A stretch of 52,908 bases of DNA from JBDRCU01 sp043821485 (GCA_043821485.1 JBDRCU010000010.1:1-52908); one strand, 5' to 3'; positions 30,622 through 39,674 are shown, numbered from the stretch's first letter. The notes: generated from the sequence alone by a model not told the origin. Program-made: numbers and translations.

Positions 30622-31635
30622 ATGTCCAAGGAATCCAAAATTCGTATAGGCGTCCTTTCTGGAGGCCGTTCTGCTGAACATGAGGTTTCGCTTCAATCAG
30701 CAAAGAATGTTATTGATGCTATTGATAAAACCAAATATGAAGTGGTTTCAATTAAGATTGATAAGAAAGGAAAATGGGATAAAAATTTAAAGTTCATTCC
30801 CCTGCTCGGGAAGGAGAGGGGTAGCGTCGCACAATCTGTAGACGTTGTTTTCCCAGTTCTTCATGGGACATTTGGTGAAGACGGTACCGTGCAAGGTTTT
30901 TTGAAATTAATGGATGTCCCCTACGTTGGCTGTGATATTTTAGGTTCTGCTGTCGGTATGGATAAAGATATAGCTAAGCGATTGTTACGGGATGCAGGTA
31001 TAGGAATAGCTGATTTCATAACAGTTAATCATGGAGATAAAGTAAATTTTGCTCAAATTAAAAAGAAACTAGGAATGCCCGTATTTGTTAAGCCAGCTAA
31101 TTTGGGTTCATCAGTCGGAGTAAGTAAAGCTAATAACAAGAAGGAATTTGAGAAAGCGCTCAAAGAAGCATTTAAATACGATCGCAAAGTTATTATTGAA
31201 GAATCAATCAAGGGACGTGAAATTGAATGTGCTGTATTGGGAAATGAAGATCCAAAGTCTTCCCTGCCCGGAGAAGTTATTCCAAAGCATGATTTCTATT
31301 CATATGATGCCAAATATATTGATGAGAACGGTGCAATACTTGTTGCTCCGGCCAAGTTGCCGAAGAATATGGTTAAAAAGATTCAACAGCTTGCAGTTCA
31401 GACATTTAAAACACTTGGATGCGAAGGAATGGCTCGTGTTGATATGTTTTTGACTCCGAAAGGCAAATTAGTATTGAATGAGATAAATACAATTCCAGGA
31501 TTTACGAATATCAGTATGTATCCAAAGCTTTGGGAAGTAACGGGTATTCCCCCTCAAAAATTAATTGATAAATTAATCCAGCTTGCACTTGCACGTTATA
31601 AGCGTGATGGTAAATTAAAGACAACTCACCATTAA
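30622..31635 (+). CDS. ddl: D-alanine--D-alanine ligase
   Basis: 337 residues, ATP-grasp fold; makes the D-Ala-D-Ala dipeptide of peptidoglycan. GGRSAEHEVSLQSA near the N-terminus, HGTFGEDGTVQGFL, the VGCDILGSAVGMDK region, VKPANLGSSVGVSK, and the C-terminal LNEINTIPGFT metal-binding motif are all present. The residues giving D-alanine rather than D-lactate preference cannot be judged with certainty here. The gene overlaps the NUDIX gene by one base (TAATG). Confidence 0.97.
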   Translation: MSKESKIRIGVLSGGRSAEHEVSLQSAKNVIDAIDKTKYEVVSIKIDKKGKWDKNLKFIPLLGKERGSVAQSVDVVFPVLHGTFGEDGTVQGFLKLMDVPYVGCDILGSAVGMDKDIAKRLLRDAGIGIADFITVNHGDKVNFAQIKKKLGMPVFVKPANLGSSVGVSKANNKKEFEKALKEAFKYDRKVIIEESIKGREIECAVLGNEDPKSSLPGEVIPKHDFYSYDAKYIDENGAILVAPAKLPKNMVKKIQQLAVQTFKTLGCEGMARVDMFLTPKGKLVLNEINTIPGFTNISMYPKLWEVTGIPPQKLIDKLIQLALARYKRDGKLKTTHH

Positions 31636-32204
31636 TGAGTAGAGATTTTAAAATTCCTGAAAAAGCAAAAAGAGTTTTCAAAGGCGTTATGTTCGATATT
31701 TATCAATGGAAGCAAGATATGTTTGATGGGTCTACTGAAACCTTTGAAGCGTTAAAGCGTCAGGACACAGCTAATGTAATTGCCACCAAAGGTGACAAAA
31801 TATTATTGGCTTATGAGAAACAACCTTTGCTTGTAGAAGCGTATACGTTTTTTGGCGGAAGAATTGAAGATAATGAAGATTCTTTGGCGGGTGCTAAGCG
31901 TGAATTCAAAGAAGAATCAGGAATGGAATCTAATGACTGGGAATTGTTCAAGACTTACGAAATCATGTATCCAATAGAATGGAGGGTCTATACTTTCATA
32001 GCCAGGGATTGTATTAAAGTAGCAGAAATTGAACTTGAAGCAGGTGAGATCATAGTTATTAGAGAAGTTGGTTTTGATGAATTCGTAAACATAGCTAGTT
32101 CAGAGGATTTCTGGGGCAAGGAATTCAGTAGTGATATTAATAGGATGAAGCAGGAGCCAAAGAAACTAGAGGAGTTCAGGAAATTAATTTTTGGAAATAA
32201 ATAG
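31635..32204 (+). CDS. NUDIX hydrolase
   Basis: 189 residues. The NUDIX box is complete (GRIEDNE at the start, then AKREFKEESGM: G-x5-E-x7-REUxEExGU, about residues 75-97). ADP-ribose pyrophosphatases have the same layout of box position and length, so a nucleotide-sugar or ADP-ribose substrate is plausible. The start codon shares a base with the ddl stop codon, which implies coupled translation. Confidence 0.9.
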   Translation: MSRDFKIPEKAKRVFKGVMFDIYQWKQDMFDGSTETFEALKRQDTANVIATKGDKILLAYEKQPLLVEAYTFFGGRIEDNEDSLAGAKREFKEESGMESNDWELFKTYEIMYPIEWRVYTFIARDCIKVAEIELEAGEIIVIREVGFDEFVNIASSEDFWGKEFSSDINRMKQEPKKLEEFRKLIFGNK

Positions 32205-32213
32205 AAAGGGTAA

Positions 32214-32219
32214 TATAAT
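32214..32219 (+). promoter_or_regulatory. -10 element before the 135-residue gene
   Basis: A consensus TATAAT ends 9 nt before the ATG at 32229. No clear -35. Confidence 0.45.
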
Positions 32220-32228
32220 AATTGCATT

Positions 32229-32636
32229 ATGGGACGCAAAAATAGACAAGAAAATATTCCGAATCCAGAGAAATCAAAGAAGCTAAGCGAAGTGATAATG
32301 ACTGTTCGTAGCGTTACTGAACTTAGGAGGCTTATAAAACAAAGACTTACTAAAGAAGATAAGGCTATTTTGGGTAAGGATGGAGAAGAGTTTATCTCTT
32401 CATTATGCGAGGTTATTAATGAATCTGGTGAACTTCAGCTTTCTCAATTGCCACATTTAGAGAAAGCATATAAATCATCTAAGAAGGTTAGAGCCAGTAT
32501 TGAATTTCTTGTTAGGCATGGAATTTTAAAAAAAGTCGAAATAGCTATATCGTCTGAAGGAAAGCCCATAGAAGAAGGATATAAGATTGCATCTTCAGAA
32601 ATTTGGCATCATATGCGTGAAATTCCACTTACCTGA
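32229..32636 (+). CDS. Unknown protein, possible winged-helix fold
   Basis: 135 residues, largely helical and charged. The segment from about 85 to 115 (SSKKVRASIEFLVRHGILKKVEI) has the spacing of a recognition helix plus wing of a winged-helix domain, but the match is weak. No membrane segment, signal peptide or cysteine pair. It is a single-gene unit with its own -10 element and a terminator after it. Confidence 0.7.
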   Translation: MGRKNRQENIPNPEKSKKLSEVIMTVRSVTELRRLIKQRLTKEDKAILGKDGEEFISSLCEVINESGELQLSQLPHLEKAYKSSKKVRASIEFLVRHGILKKVEIAISSEGKPIEEGYKIASSEIWHHMREIPLT

Positions 32637-32662
32637 TTGTTCGAAGTTGAATTATATCTATC

Positions 32663-32686
32663 AACAGGGTCAAATGCCCTGTTTTT
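32663..32686 (+). terminator. Intrinsic terminator
   Basis: AACAGGG (32663-32669) and CCCTGTT (32677-32683) with a TCAAATG loop and a run of five T. It ends the unit before it; the next promoter follows at once. Confidence 0.8.
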
Positions 32687-32689
32687 AGT

Positions 32690-32695
32690 TATAAT
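32690..32695 (+). promoter_or_regulatory. -10 element of the DUF4012 gene
   Basis: A consensus TATAAT begins four bases after the preceding terminator and ends 11 nt before the ATG at 32707. Confidence 0.5.
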
Positions 32696-32706
32696 ATATA
32701 CAGACA

Positions 32707-35364
32707 ATGAAACAATCAGAAAAAGGCAACTTAAGGTTGGCGATGTTTGACATTAAGCCAGTGGATAGTTCTGGTCGTATTGATGTTGGAAAAATGCAGA
32801 TTGATTCGGATATTGATTTACGATCAATGGATACCCTGCCCATTACCGCTTCTGTTGTTGAGGATGAGATTGTCATGCCAGCACCTTTTGAATCCGTTGA
32901 ACCAAGGGCTAGTCTTGTGGCGATTCAAGAGCCGGAAGAAGAGAGCAAACCAGAACCAATACCACCCCCAGAACCTGTCCGCCCACAACCACGTGAGGCA
33001 AGTCTTACATTTGCTGACCATATTAAAAATATGTCCCCCATTGCGGATAGTAGAGAATTGATATTTAAGGAATTTGAAGAGAGTCTTTACAATGCAGGAG
33101 ATCCGGAAATTGAACTTATTAGTATGGGGGGTGCAAAAGTTGATCCGTCCACGGAATTACAGAATAAGATAGATCTTAGCGAAGAGATTAAAGCACTTGG
33201 GTCATTCGATCCACCAATTAAAATAGAGCCAGAACGACCTGTTGAACCTAAGCCCATTGACTTACCCAAGCCCGTAGTTGAACCAAAGCTACAAGCGTAT
33301 GCATCTCCTGCTGTACTTGAAATGGATAGTATTATTGAGAAATATAAAAGTGGAAAAGAATTCGAGCCACAGGCAAAATTCGTATCACATTTAAGCCCGA
33401 TTAGAACTACAAAGAGGAAGATAAGGGTGGGTCGTAAGCTGGGCGTGCTTTTGGCAGGCATTATTTTTGTAGGAGCTTCCTACATGCTTGTTAATAAAGG
33501 TGAAGTTGTAATAAGGCAAAGTCTTGAAGAAAATAGTGAAAGTGCTTTATTAAATTTGGAATATGCAAAGGCGAATTTATTAGAACTAGATTTCTTAGGC
33601 GCATCTGAAAACTTTGCTCTTGCATATGATGATTTTGATGCAGCTTCTGGAACACTTGATAAATTTGGCGCATCCATTGCTTCGGCATTAAGTTCTTTGC
33701 CGGGATTTTCCAAGGTAAATACTGCATCCAATTTGGTTGAGGCAGGTCAGAGTATCTCAAAAGCCGGTGAAAGTCTTTCTAATGCCTTTGCAACGATTTC
33801 TGAAACAAATGTATTTGCAATGCTTGATCCTTCTGCTGATACAGGCAATACTTCACTGGCCCGCATTGTAAAAGATTTTAAAGAATCTCTTGTTTCTGCA
33901 GATAAGAATATTAAGAAGGCGGAGCGTTTGTTATCTGACGTTGATACAACTTTGATACCAGAAGGTAAGCAGGAAATGTTTCTTGACTTTAGATCGCAGA
34001 TTCCTGAATTCCAGCAATACATAGGTGGAGCAGTAGACTATTCTGATTTTCTTCTTGATTTTATAGGGGAGAAGGGAACTAAGCGATATATTTTGTTACT
34101 ACAAAACAATACAGAACGCAGAGCTACAGGGGGGTTTCCAGGGACATATGGCATTGTGACTTTTGAAGATGGATATTTGAAAGAGGTTTTCATAAATGAC
34201 ATATATCTTATCGATGGGCAAATTAAGCAGAATATTATTCCACCTGAACCTTTGGCGCATATAACTGCTAATTGGGGGATGCGGGATGCGAATTGGTTTG
34301 CCGACTTCCCTACTTCTGCAAAAAAAGTTGAGGAGATGTATATGCTTGATGGTGGAGGCGAAGTTGATGGTGTACTCGCAGTAACTCCTTATGTGATAGA
34401 ACGACTGCTTGATATTGTTGGTCCTATTGAGATGCCCGAATATAATGTGACACTGACTTCGGAAAACTTTCTTGATGAGATTCAGAATGAAGTAGAGTAT
34501 GAGGCAGATAGGTCAGCTCCTAAACAAATAGTTTCAGATTTTCAGCCGAAGTTTATGGAAGCTCTTGCGGAGCAAGAAGGCATGGAATGGGTGGAAATAT
34601 TTAAGATTCTTCTTGAGTCTGTTGAACAGAAACACGTATTGGCATATTTTGACAATTCCCATTTACAGGAAACTGCAGAGATAAACAAGTTCAGCGGGGA
34701 AGTAATAGATGTCCCCCACGACTATATCCAAGTTGTCATTTCAAATATCAAAGGAGCAAAAACAGATGCAGTAACAGAAAATGCTTATCAATTAGATAGT
34801 GTTTTGAATGAAGACGGTTCTGTCGAACATACTTTGATCATAAATAGAGTTCACAATGGAGGTCATTCCAAGTATGGATTTTATAATCAAACAAACAATG
34901 CATATATCAGAGTCTATGTTCCGGAAAATGCACAAATCATTTCTGCTAAAGATGTAACATCAAATGATCATGAGCCATTGGTTGACTATGATGCATTAGG
35001 ATTTAAGATGGATCCTGATCTTGCTGAAATTGAGGATAGTAAAACCAGTCCAATTGAGGACTTAGAAGTATTCACTGAATCAGGTAAGAGAGTATTTGGC
35101 TTTTGGCTTGATACGGAGCCTCAAGATAGTTCTGTAGCGAGTATTACGTATAAGATTCCAAATGCTCTTGAGAATAGCAAGGACTATAGGTTGTTGTGGC
35201 AGAAGCAATCAGGGAGTGTCGCTGATAATATGCATGTAACCCTGCGATTGCCAGACGGCAGACATGTTCTCAATGTAAGTCCAAATGTACAATCAATAGG
35301 GAATAACCTTATCTACCAATCTGACCTTAGTATTGACAGGGGCATCTCTATAACGTTGAATTAA
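32707..35364 (+). CDS. DUF4012-domain membrane-anchored protein
   Basis: 885 residues. A long cytosolic N-terminal region (about 1-235) is acidic and proline-rich (repeats around EPIPPPEPVRPQP). One membrane helix follows near residue 245-262 (KLGVLLAGIIFVGASYMLV). The extracellular part has an alanine/serine-rich helical stretch, then the DUF4012 core: RYILLLQNNTERRATGGFPG, INDIYLIDGQ and FPTSAKKVEEMY. A beta-rich C-terminal domain ends it. The family is common in Candidate Phyla Radiation bacteria and Actinobacteria. Its function is unknown; it resembles LytR-CpsA-Psr-type surface proteins only in topology. It stands in its own transcription unit. Confidence 0.9.
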   Translation: MKQSEKGNLRLAMFDIKPVDSSGRIDVGKMQIDSDIDLRSMDTLPITASVVEDEIVMPAPFESVEPRASLVAIQEPEEESKPEPIPPPEPVRPQPREASLTFADHIKNMSPIADSRELIFKEFEESLYNAGDPEIELISMGGAKVDPSTELQNKIDLSEEIKALGSFDPPIKIEPERPVEPKPIDLPKPVVEPKLQAYASPAVLEMDSIIEKYKSGKEFEPQAKFVSHLSPIRTTKRKIRVGRKLGVLLAGIIFVGASYMLVNKGEVVIRQSLEENSESALLNLEYAKANLLELDFLGASENFALAYDDFDAASGTLDKFGASIASALSSLPGFSKVNTASNLVEAGQSISKAGESLSNAFATISETNVFAMLDPSADTGNTSLARIVKDFKESLVSADKNIKKAERLLSDVDTTLIPEGKQEMFLDFRSQIPEFQQYIGGAVDYSDFLLDFIGEKGTKRYILLLQNNTERRATGGFPGTYGIVTFEDGYLKEVFINDIYLIDGQIKQNIIPPEPLAHITANWGMRDANWFADFPTSAKKVEEMYMLDGGGEVDGVLAVTPYVIERLLDIVGPIEMPEYNVTLTSENFLDEIQNEVEYEADRSAPKQIVSDFQPKFMEALAEQEGMEWVEIFKILLESVEQKHVLAYFDNSHLQETAEINKFSGEVIDVPHDYIQVVISNIKGAKTDAVTENAYQLDSVLNEDGSVEHTLIINRVHNGGHSKYGFYNQTNNAYIRVYVPENAQIISAKDVTSNDHEPLVDYDALGFKMDPDLAEIEDSKTSPIEDLEVFTESGKRVFGFWLDTEPQDSSVASITYKIPNALENSKDYRLLWQKQSGSVADNMHVTLRLPDGRHVLNVSPNVQSIGNNLIYQSDLSIDRGISITLN

Positions 35365-35427
35365 CTGTTTAATATAGATTTTGAATAAAAATTCGTTGAT
35401 AAGGAATCTTTTTATGTTAGCACAATG

Positions 35428-35436
35428 TGATATAAT
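35428..35436 (+). promoter_or_regulatory. Extended -10 promoter of the LAGLIDADG gene
   Basis: TGA immediately before TATAAT (35431-35436), ending 7 nt before the ATG at 35444. Confidence 0.55.
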
Positions 35437-35443
35437 ATATTAT

Positions 35444-36268
35444 ATGTCGAGAAAAAAGATATCAATAAATTCAGGCGTACTTGAGGATCTTTATCTAAGA
35501 CGTAATTTATCGCCATATAAGATTGCCGGTATATTGAACTGTAGTTTTACAACCATAAGTAATCGCTTAAGGGAATATTCGATTCCTCTAAAGAGTCCAT
35601 CTTTTGCTAGGATGAGATATGCTAAATATGATTTTGATGAAGATTTAGTGAATAAAGCATATATTATAGGTTTCAGGATAGGTGATTTAAATGTTTATAA
35701 ACCAACAGAAAATTCTGAGACAATAATTGTAAGATGTCATACTACTCAATATGAGCAAGTAGAAGTTATGAAATCGTTATTCGAATCATTCGGGCATGTG
35801 CAAATTTCTTGCAACAAACAACATTTTCATGTAAATTGCTATCTTAATGGATCTTTCGATTTCTTATTAGATAGTGTTGATGATATGCTAGGTTGGATTA
35901 AGAAAAGATCTCATTCTTTAGCATTTATTGCAGGGTACGTAGATGCCGAGGCTAACTTGATAATTAATCAAGGAAAAGCACGATTTAAAATAGATGCATA
36001 TGATAAAGAAGTATTGCAGTGGATCTCAAATTGGCTTTCTGAAAATAATATTGAGAATAAACTTGGAAAGATATATAAACGAGGGCAGATATTGAAATGG
36101 AGGAAACCGTTCAGAAAAGATTTATGGCGCTTGAATATAAATCATGGATCCTCTATTGAACGATTTCTATTAGCTTCTTTGCCATATTTGAAGCATTCAA
36201 AAAGAATAGCGGATGCTAAATTATGCCTTGAGAATGTAAAGACAAGAAGGAAAAATGGAACAATTTAA
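35444..36268 (+). CDS. LAGLIDADG-type endonuclease with N-terminal HTH
   Basis: 274 residues from the ATG at 35444 (MSRKKISINSG); an in-frame ATG 63 bases earlier, at 35381, would place the promoter inside the coding region. Residues about 8-50 form a helix-turn-helix (NLSPYKIAGILNCS-TTISNRL). Two LAGLIDADG repeats follow: AYIIGFRIGDLN (about 75) and AFIAGYVDAEANLII (about 165), the second with the usual acidic residue. No intron or intein is evident around it. Such free-standing enzymes are mobile. The 3' end overlaps lepA by 14 nt. Confidence 0.85.
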   Translation: MSRKKISINSGVLEDLYLRRNLSPYKIAGILNCSFTTISNRLREYSIPLKSPSFARMRYAKYDFDEDLVNKAYIIGFRIGDLNVYKPTENSETIIVRCHTTQYEQVEVMKSLFESFGHVQISCNKQHFHVNCYLNGSFDFLLDSVDDMLGWIKKRSHSLAFIAGYVDAEANLIINQGKARFKIDAYDKEVLQWISNWLSENNIENKLGKIYKRGQILKWRKPFRKDLWRLNINHGSSIERFLLASLPYLKHSKRIADAKLCLENVKTRRKNGTI

Positions 36269-38036
36269 TATTAAAAATTTCTGTATAATTGCGCATATTG
36301 ATGCAGGAAAATCCACATTGGCGGATCGGTTTTTGGAATTGACTAATACTCTGGATAAGCGTGTTTTTAAGGAGCAATTTTTGGATAGCATGGAACTTGA
36401 GCGTGAGCGGGGTATTACTATTAAGCTTCAGCCTGTGAGGATGAAGTACAAGTTGGATGGCAAGGAATATATTCTTAATCTCATAGATACTCCCGGACAT
36501 GTAGACTTTTCTTATGAAGTTTCTCGTTCTCTTGCTGCAGTTGAGGGTGCTGTGCTGCTGGTGGATGCAACTAAAGGAGTGCAAGCGCAAACTCTTGCTA
36601 ACTTGCATTTGGCGCGCGAGCAGAATTTAACAATAATTCCTGTTATTAATAAAATTGATTTGCCGAACTCCAGAGTAGATGAAGTTGAAGAAGAAATAGT
36701 TAATCTATTGGCAGTTGATAGGAAAGATATTCTTAAAATTTCAGCAAAGACAGGGGAAGGCGTTGAGGAAATATTGAAGGCAATCATTAAAAATGTTCCA
36801 TCTCCGGGAGAGAAATCAGAAAACAATTTTAAGGCATTAATTTTTGATTCACAATTTGATACATATAAAGGAGTGCTTGCATACGTTCGTGTCGTTGAAG
36901 GGAGTATAAAAGGAGGGGAAGAGGCAATATTGTTTGCGTCAAAAAAGAAATTTGATGTTATTGAAGTAGGATACTTCAGTCCCCAACTCAAAAAAGACGA
37001 GATACTTGAAAGCGGTCAAATAGGATATATTGCAACGGGACTTAAAAATTTGGGACAAGTGAGAGTAGGAGATACGGTTGTGAAGAGCGATGCTAGTCCC
37101 CTGCCAGGATATAAAGAACCTAATCCCGTAGTGTTTGCAAGTTTCTATCCGGAAGACGGAGAGCAGTATGATGAGCTTCGCGATGCACTTGCCAGACTCA
37201 AGATCACCGATGCATCACTCACCTATGAACCAGAATCATCTCCGGGACTGGGGCGAGGCTTCAGATTAGGATTTCTTGGGATGCTTCATACGGAAATTAT
37301 AAGCGAGCGCTTGCGCAGAGAATTTGATTTAAAGCTTGTTATCTCAACTCCATCTGTTGAATATCACGTGAAAACCAAGACAAATAAGACCCTTGTAGTC
37401 AGATCTGCCGCATTTTTGCCTGATGCAGGTATGATTGAGTCCATTGCAGAACCTGTAGTAAATATAGAGTTATTAAGTCCAGTGGCATATATGGGGCCGA
37501 TTATGACTCTTATGTCAGAGATAAGAGGCCAGTATATAGACACTGATTATTTGAGTAAAGAGATAGTTTTATTAAAATACAAAGTTCCTTTGGCAGAAAT
37601 TGTTACTGATTTTTATGACAAGTTGAAATCAATCAGTTCAGGATATGCCTCAATGAACTATGAACCGGCAGAATATATGGTTTCTGATCTTGTGAGACTG
37701 GATGTATTAGTTGCAGGGGATTTAGTTGAACCTTTTTCAAGAATTATCCCAAGAAAGTCTGCTCTTTATGAGGGCCGTCGTATTGTTGAGAAACTTAAAA
37801 CAGTAATCCCCCGTCAGTTATTTGCAGTAACCCTGCAGGCCGCAATTGGAGGCAAAATTATTGCGCGGGAGGACATTAAGGCTATGCGCAAGGATGTTAC
37901 GGGATATCTTTATGGCGGAGACGTAACGCGTAAAAAGAAACTTCTTGAAAAACAAAAGAAAGGCAAGGCTAAAATGAAAGAACGCGGAAAAGTAAATATT
38001 CCGCAGGAAGCGTTTTTGGAGATGTTGAAGAAATAG
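36255..38036 (+). CDS. lepA: Elongation factor 4 (LepA)
   Basis: 593 residues, the family length. The G1 motif AHIDAGKST, RGITIKLQPVRM, DTPGHVDFSYEVSRSLAA and NKIDLPN lie in the G domain. The GFLGMLHTEIISERLRREF segment is specific for LepA, and the unique C-terminal domain contains KALYEGRRIVEKLK-like and GGDVTRKKKLLEKQKKGK sequences. LepA promotes back-translocation or assists 30S assembly. Its start lies within the end of the LAGLIDADG gene, with a weak AAGGAA upstream. Confidence 0.97.
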   Translation: MEQFNIKNFCIIAHIDAGKSTLADRFLELTNTLDKRVFKEQFLDSMELERERGITIKLQPVRMKYKLDGKEYILNLIDTPGHVDFSYEVSRSLAAVEGAVLLVDATKGVQAQTLANLHLAREQNLTIIPVINKIDLPNSRVDEVEEEIVNLLAVDRKDILKISAKTGEGVEEILKAIIKNVPSPGEKSENNFKALIFDSQFDTYKGVLAYVRVVEGSIKGGEEAILFASKKKFDVIEVGYFSPQLKKDEILESGQIGYIATGLKNLGQVRVGDTVVKSDASPLPGYKEPNPVVFASFYPEDGEQYDELRDALARLKITDASLTYEPESSPGLGRGFRLGFLGMLHTEIISERLRREFDLKLVISTPSVEYHVKTKTNKTLVVRSAAFLPDAGMIESIAEPVVNIELLSPVAYMGPIMTLMSEIRGQYIDTDYLSKEIVLLKYKVPLAEIVTDFYDKLKSISSGYASMNYEPAEYMVSDLVRLDVLVAGDLVEPFSRIIPRKSALYEGRRIVEKLKTVIPRQLFAVTLQAAIGGKIIAREDIKAMRKDVTGYLYGGDVTRKKKLLEKQKKGKAKMKERGKVNIPQEAFLEMLKK

Positions 38037-38067
38037 GGTTATACTGAATGTATTTGGCGTACGAAAT

Positions 38068-38184
38068 CTAGAATCCTCCGCTTTGCATGAGAGGGATGAC
38101 AAGGAAAATCAGCATTGAAAGTATGACCAATGCTGCAACAACGATTGTTATAGCCCGTGTGGCTTTCTTGTTTCCAATTAGCAT
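38068..38184 (-). CDS. 38-residue single-span membrane protein
   Basis: On the minus strand an ATG (38182-38184) opens 38 codons to a TAG (38068-38070): a basic start (NKKATR), then one hydrophobic helix of about 20 residues (ITIVVAALVILSMLIFLVIP) and a short QSGGF tail. An AT-rich TAATAAT sequence 8 nt upstream could be the -10 of a leaderless transcript. It diverges from the FtsB-like gene. Small proteins of this kind are found in many bacteria without known role. The clean topology supports a real gene, but it is short. Confidence 0.5.
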   Translation of the reverse strand: MLIGNKKATRAITIVVAALVILSMLIFLVIPLMQSGGF

Positions 38185-38217
38185 TTGACGAAATTATTAA
38201 AGTAAAATAATAGTATC

Positions 38218-38583
38218 ATGTTGAGGCGCATTCTACAATCATGGATATTTACAGTGGCGATCCTTCTTATTGTCTTTTTCATTTTGAGCGGACTTCTCGA
38301 TCGTTTTAATAAGTTGGAAGACGTGGATAAGGAAATCGTTGTGCTTGAGGAGAAGATCGCTGACCTTGGTGTATCTTCAAATACTGAAATAAGTGGGGGT
38401 GGAGCAAGTGAAGTAGATGAACGCAATCTTGAAAAGCAAGCACGTCTTACATTGAATTATCGCGATCCGGATGAGAAGGTAGTCTATGTTTACAGGAATA
38501 AAGAAAAAAATACAGAAAAACCTGATCCGTATGCAGATATGAATAATTTAGAAAAGTGGGTGCGATATTTGTGGAATTATTAA
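38218..38583 (+). CDS. FtsB/DivIC-like septum formation initiator
   Basis: 121 residues. A short basic N-terminus (MLRRILQSW) precedes one membrane helix (about 10-26), followed by a coiled coil of about 25 residues with leucine heptads (LEDVDKEIVVLEEKIADL) and a DEKVVYVYRN beta strand. Compare FtsB/DivIC: membrane helix, coiled coil and a short conserved segment before E-K-x-x-L. These bitopic proteins join FtsL and FtsQ in the divisome. The terminal YADMNNLEKWVRYLWNY sequence is common in Candidate Phyla Radiation versions. Confidence 0.82.
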   Translation: MLRRILQSWIFTVAILLIVFFILSGLLDRFNKLEDVDKEIVVLEEKIADLGVSSNTEISGGGASEVDERNLEKQARLTLNYRDPDEKVVYVYRNKEKNTEKPDPYADMNNLEKWVRYLWNY

Positions 38584-38605
38584 AACACTTTGTGCGTGCT
38601 TCAAT

Positions 38606-38676
38606 GCGGGTGTAGTACAGTGGTAGTACATTAGCTTCCCAAGCTAAAGATGAGAGTTCGATTCTCTTCACCCGCT
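38606..38676 (+). tRNA. tRNA-Gly (anticodon CCC)
   Basis: The acceptor stem GCGGGTG (38606-38612) pairs with CACCCGC (38669-38675). The anticodon stem TTAGC/GCTAA holds the loop TTCCCAA, giving anticodon CCC (reads GGG), and the T arm contains GTTCGATTC. The discriminator base is T and no CCA is encoded. 71 nt. Confidence 0.95.
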
Positions 38677-38683
38677 CAAAAGA

Positions 38684-38713
38684 AAGCATTCAGTGAATGC
38701 TGAACTGTTTTTG
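38684..38713 (+). terminator. Terminator after tRNA-Gly
   Basis: AGCATTC (38685-38691), loop AGT, GAATGCT (38695-38701), then GAACTG and five T. Confidence 0.7.
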
Positions 38714-38764
38714 TTATAGGAAAAGCAAGTTAGAACCGAAATAATAGTAAGTAGTGGCGTGGGA

Positions 38765-38808
38765 ATGAATTTTCTTGACGTACCCTGTAATTCATAGTAC
38801 GGTACTAT
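38765..38808 (+). promoter_or_regulatory. Possible operator/promoter of GC-rich island 2
   Basis: TTGACG (38775-38780) is a good -35, but no TATAAT-like box lies 16-18 bp away; TACTAT at 38803-38808 is 22 bp away. The -35 is flanked by the inverted repeat ATGAATT (38765-38771) / AATTCAT (38789-38795), which could be a repressor site. Confidence 0.35.
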
Positions 38809-38853
38809 TTAAGTTCTTTTCAATCAGAATCTGCCTCAAGGAGGGCATAAATT

Positions 38854-39339
38854 ATGTACATCGACCCTAACAGCTGGCACGCCAAGCTGTTCTTCATGTG
38901 TCTAAGCATTTGGAGCAAGTTCAAGACAGGTGACAAGAGGATTCCCCGTCGCTACGAGAGAGGAACGAACCTCTGTTTTTACGTTCGGACCATCACGGTC
39001 TGGGCACCACTCGTCATCTTACTACATCTTGCTTTCGTGGTAGCGACCGTCTGGACGTTCACCCTGTTACCCATCAGTCTGTTCGGGTTTCTGGGTTTTG
39101 CCAAGACGGGTGGCTACATCATCGTGCTCTGTCTGCTGGCTACCGGTATTGTGTACGGCATCAACCTTGCTGGTCCGAGAGTCAAGGAGGTAGGTGAGTC
39201 GATAAACCGTCGCACGCAACCTACCGTGGACAATGCTGTAGAAAAAGGATCTTCGGCAATCGAGGTCGCCGTGGAATGGTTTAAGGCTCGGAAACAGCAA
39301 ATTTGCCCCTTCATCAGTTTCCAAGGAGGTGCTTCGTGA
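38854..39339 (+). CDS. Phage-like membrane protein (island 2, first gene)
   Basis: 161 residues. A perfect Shine-Dalgarno site AAGGAGGG (38838-38845) is 8 nt before the ATG. NPNSWHAKLFF and a TNLCFYVRTI segment match, as I recall it, a membrane-protein family of tailed phages in which 'PNSWHYRL' and 'TNLCPYF' are the key motifs. Two hydrophobic segments (about 48-68 and 72-105) are followed by a charged tail. Codon use is GC-rich, unlike the neighbours. It overlaps the next gene by four bases (GTGA), typical of a compact phage or mobile element operon. The recalled family match needs a search. Confidence 0.75.
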   Translation: MYIDPNSWHAKLFFMCLSIWSKFKTGDKRIPRRYERGTNLCFYVRTITVWAPLVILLHLAFVVATVWTFTLLPISLFGFLGFAKTGGYIIVLCLLATGIVYGINLAGPRVKEVGESINRRTQPTVDNAVEKGSSAIEVAVEWFKARKQQICPFISFQGGAS

Positions 39340-39674
39340 GCAAGTACATCCAGAGTTGGTGGCGTCTGCTCCTGTTCACGGTGGTACTCCTGGTCATCAT
39401 CGGGTTCCAGTTCCTCATTCAGGATGAGATACTTGCTTCTCACGAGACTTGGGAAGGGACGTGTACCATCAAGACGTGGGAGTACGATAACTGGAACGGT
39501 TTTCAAGTTCGCCTTCTTTGCAACGATGAAGAGGTCGTTTTTCACGACAAAGAGGTGCTCGTCAGATTTCTCAATGTCTCGGCCGCGGTGATCCGTTGCA
39601 AGGTCGCTAAGAACAATGACGCGAACTGTGTCATCGTGGTCGCGGCCAGAAAGAGAAACGCCGAAGCCAACTAA
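39336..39674 (+). CDS. Small bitopic membrane protein, island 2 second gene
   Basis: 112 residues from the GTG at 39336, overlapping the stop of the previous gene. AGGAGG (39324-39329) is 6 nt upstream; an in-frame ATG at 39303 lacks such a site. One membrane helix (about 10-28) is followed by an extracytoplasmic region with cysteines (CTIKTW, LLCND, IRCKV, NCVIV) that may form disulfides. GC-rich codons as in the first gene. A strong terminator follows. No family recognised. Confidence 0.72.
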   Translation: MSKYIQSWWRLLLFTVVLLVIIGFQFLIQDEILASHETWEGTCTIKTWEYDNWNGFQVRLLCNDEEVVFHDKEVLVRFLNVSAAVIRCKVAKNNDANCVIVVAARKRNAEAN

